NCBI RefSeq assembly: GCF_025717045.1
Contig: NZ_JAOVZN010000011.1
Location: forward strand, 78,557 to 142,556
DNA: 64,000 nucleotides
Source: Flavobacterium sp. SH_e
Lineage (GTDB): Bacteria; Bacteroidota; Bacteroidia; Flavobacteriales; Flavobacteriaceae
Direction: 5' to 3'
Each line of letters starts with the position of its first letter. Within the stretch, counting starts at the first letter, position 1. Of this stretch, positions 62,785 through 64,000 are shown in pieces. Position numbers and translations under genes: made by a program. The notes beneath the pieces are model-generated. The model worked only from the letters and a program-made list of their open reading frames with translations. It ran no database searches and was not told the origin of the DNA.

Positions 62785-63468
62785 ATGAGATTAACCACCT
62801 TTGTTTTATTTGTACTGTTTGTTTCCTTTTCTTCTAAAGCTCAAGTCACTCCAAAAGAGAATGAACAAATGGGATACATGTTAACTGAAAAAGATTCTAT
62901 TTTAGGGGATACTATTCAGCTACCTGAAATAATCATTTCAAAAGGGCAGAAGATGAGCCCAGAAGAAATGAAACAATTTCAAATTCTTCAGAATAGAGTT
63001 TATAAAGTATATCCATACGCAAAATTGGCTGCTGAGAGATTAACAGCTCTGAATAACGGAATGGCACGTTTAAAAACAAGTCGTGAAAAAAAGAAGTATT
63101 TTAAAATCGTTGAAGATTATTTAAATAATGAATTTGAAGAAAGACTTAAAAAGCTATCCAGAAAACAAGGGCAGATATTAGTTAAGTTAATTCATCGCCA
63201 AACAGGAATCACAACTTACGAACTAATAAAAACATTAAAAAGCGGATTCAAAGCCTTTGTTTCAAATACAACTGCCAATTTGTTTGATATTAGTTTGAAA
63301 GAAGAATACAAACCATACGATGTAAATGAAGACTATTTAATAGAAACAATTTTAGTTAGAGCATTTGAATCTGGCCGACTCATAAATCAAAAACCAGCAA
63401 ATCCTGTAAATTATGATAATTTATCAGAGAAATGGCAACAAAGAGCAAAAGATTTAAGCAAGAAATAA
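62785..63468 (+). CDS. DUF4294-family exported protein
   Basis: A 227-residue protein with a signal peptide (MRLTTFVLFVLFVSFSSKAQ), which fixes the start at ATG 62785 rather than a GTG at 62746. Then IQLPEIIISKGQKMSPEEM and the helical domain RVYKVYPYAKLAAERLTALN, ending in a basic tail. DUF4294 is largely confined to Bacteroidota and has no known function. It ends in a strong terminator. Confidence 0.9.
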   Translation: MRLTTFVLFVLFVSFSSKAQVTPKENEQMGYMLTEKDSILGDTIQLPEIIISKGQKMSPEEMKQFQILQNRVYKVYPYAKLAAERLTALNNGMARLKTSREKKKYFKIVEDYLNNEFEERLKKLSRKQGQILVKLIHRQTGITTYELIKTLKSGFKAFVSNTTANLFDISLKEEYKPYDVNEDYLIETILVRAFESGRLINQKPANPVNYDNLSEKWQQRAKDLSKK

Positions 63469-63488
63469 TTCTACATATATTATAGTAT

Positions 63489-63526
63489 AACCCGACATGT
63501 TTTAAAAACATGTCGGGTTTATTTTT
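63489..63526 (+). terminator. Intrinsic terminator of the DUF4294 gene
   Basis: AACCCGACATGTTTT and AAAACATGTCGGGTT form a perfect 15-bp stem with minimal loop, followed by TATTTTTT. Confidence 0.92.
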
Positions 63527-63569
63527 TGTATACATATATATAAGTATGATTTGCGTATAATGTTTTTTC

Positions 63570-63650
63570 AGGAGCTTAATCCCGCTATCCGCTGCAATCT
63601 TTTTATGGCGAACCCCGCCATAAAAAGGATTTCCGCTCCTATCGGGGCTA
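63570..63650. repeat. Structured interspersed repeat with nested hairpins
   Basis: TTTTTATGGCG (63600-63610) and CGCCATAAAAA (63616-63626) make an 11-bp inner hairpin with loop AACCC. AGGAGC (63570) and GCTCCT (63635) form an outer arm around it. From memory, a very similar element recurs in intergenic regions of Flavobacterium genomes. It is locally GC-richer than the surrounding DNA and has no ORF. Confidence 0.7.
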
Positions 63651-63900
63651 GGGCGTCGGTTGCTAGAGGAAGCTTTTAGGCTGAAAGGCGCCGTTAAAAT
63701 GCTAGAGAATCATATAAAAAGACGCGGAAAAGCTAAAAACTCCGCAAAATTAAGAAAGCAAAACCGTTGTAAAACAAGAAAACCGCAGTTGAACAGAGAA
63801 AAAACTCACAAACATTCAAGAAAGCTCAAAATGTAAACCGTCTGTTATCAGAAGGTTAAGAAATAATCTGAAAAAAGAATGGAAATAGTTTGGAAAAAAG
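63651..63900. other. Intergenic DNA without a recognised feature
   Basis: About 250 bp, A-rich on the plus strand, between the structured repeat and the promoter at 63902. No ORF of note and no tRNA fold was recognised. Confidence 0.5.
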
Positions 63901-63901
63901 C

Positions 63902-63931
63902 TTGGATAACCGGAAAAAGGCACTACTTTTG
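63902..63931 (+). promoter_or_regulatory. Strong promoter, probably of an rRNA operon beyond the window
   Basis: TTG (63902-63904), 19-bp spacer and TACTTTTG (63924-63931), followed by GCACCC, a sequence often seen at rRNA and tRNA promoters in Flavobacterium. Confidence 0.75.
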
Positions 63932-63950
63932 CACCCGCAACAGCGAAAAA

Positions 63951-64000
63951 CGCTCTTAGACATTCCGGCAGCTTTATCAAATTTGAGAAAAGAAATTTTC
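63951..64000 (+). promoter_or_regulatory. BoxA-like leader of a probable rRNA operon, cut by the window edge
   Basis: CGCTCTTAGACAT at 63951-63963 resembles the antitermination boxA (TGCTCTTTAACA in E. coli). It is followed by AT-rich leader sequence running to the right edge. The rRNA gene itself is not in view, so this is an inference. Confidence 0.5.

Overview
The window looks like a chromosomal segment of a Flavobacterium-type member of the Bacteroidota. The base composition is AT-rich and several promoters follow the Bacteroidota pattern TTG/TTTG-N19-20-TAnnTTTG. Lineage markers include the gliding genes gldF and gldG, a type IX secretion (Por) C-terminal signal on a giant SprB-repeat adhesin, a TonB-dependent receptor, CzcA fused to a TolC domain, and DUF4294. 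No prophage, insertion sequence with a transposase, CRISPR array or tRNA was seen. Most genes are ordinary core or niche genes.

Layout. 1-2.4 kb: the 3' part of a TonB-dependent siderophore receptor and a PepSY membrane protein. 2.5-4.0 kb: an SDR oxidoreductase and a TetR repressor, each preceded by the same 16-bp operator. 4.1-10.7 kb (minus strand): a compact operon nadA-nadB-ric-nrdD-(separate glycyl-radical ORF)-nrdG-copD. It is divergent from a truncated globin (11.1 kb), and a Crp/Fnr-family regulator lies at 11.6-12.2 kb. Two matching palindromes sit in the nadA/globin gap, each centred 33 bp from a -7-like element. Together these suggest an oxygen-limitation or nitric-oxide response module. 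12.4-21.2 kb: an OmpA-type outer-membrane protein and a 2481-residue secreted adhesin with 23 SprB-like repeats. 21.3-26.3 kb: a PRMT-like methyltransferase, a tail-collar protein, a large MscS channel, a small membrane protein and an HxlR regulator.

26.4-32.4 kb: a heavy-metal efflux set (small exported protein, CzcA-TolC fusion, CzcB lipoprotein). 32.5-38.4 kb: the four-gene ligase-associated DNA repair cluster (exonuclease, ATP-dependent ligase, Lhr-like helicase, PdeM phosphoesterase), with ten TTAAGGG heptamers just upstream of the ligase start. 38.5-46.2 kb: small membrane and hypothetical proteins, FrnE-type DsbA, a 219-bp inverted-repeat element, dnaN, gldFG, a monooxygenase-fold protein and an S-adenosylmethionine hydrolase-family protein. 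46.3-51.9 kb: phoH, a DUF6985-like protein, a HAD phosphatase, a DUF502 protein, purC and a GH26 glycosidase. 52.0-53.8 kb: two paralogous secreted ankyrin proteins flanking an SRPBCC protein. 54.0-61.6 kb: a second metal efflux system (TolC-CusB-CusA) with its own two-component system and an array of four direct repeats in front of tolC. 61.6-63.5 kb: an M42 peptidase and a DUF4294 protein. 63.5-64.0 kb: a folded repeat element, then a strong promoter and a boxA-like leader running off the end, probably the start of an rRNA operon.

The features most worth following up are the split anaerobic ribonucleotide reductase, the paired palindromes, the direct-repeat array before the second efflux operon, the higher-order repeat structure of the adhesin, the telomere-like heptamer before the ligase, and the inverted-repeat element before dnaN. 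Functional statements are inferences from motifs read by eye; no database search was run.
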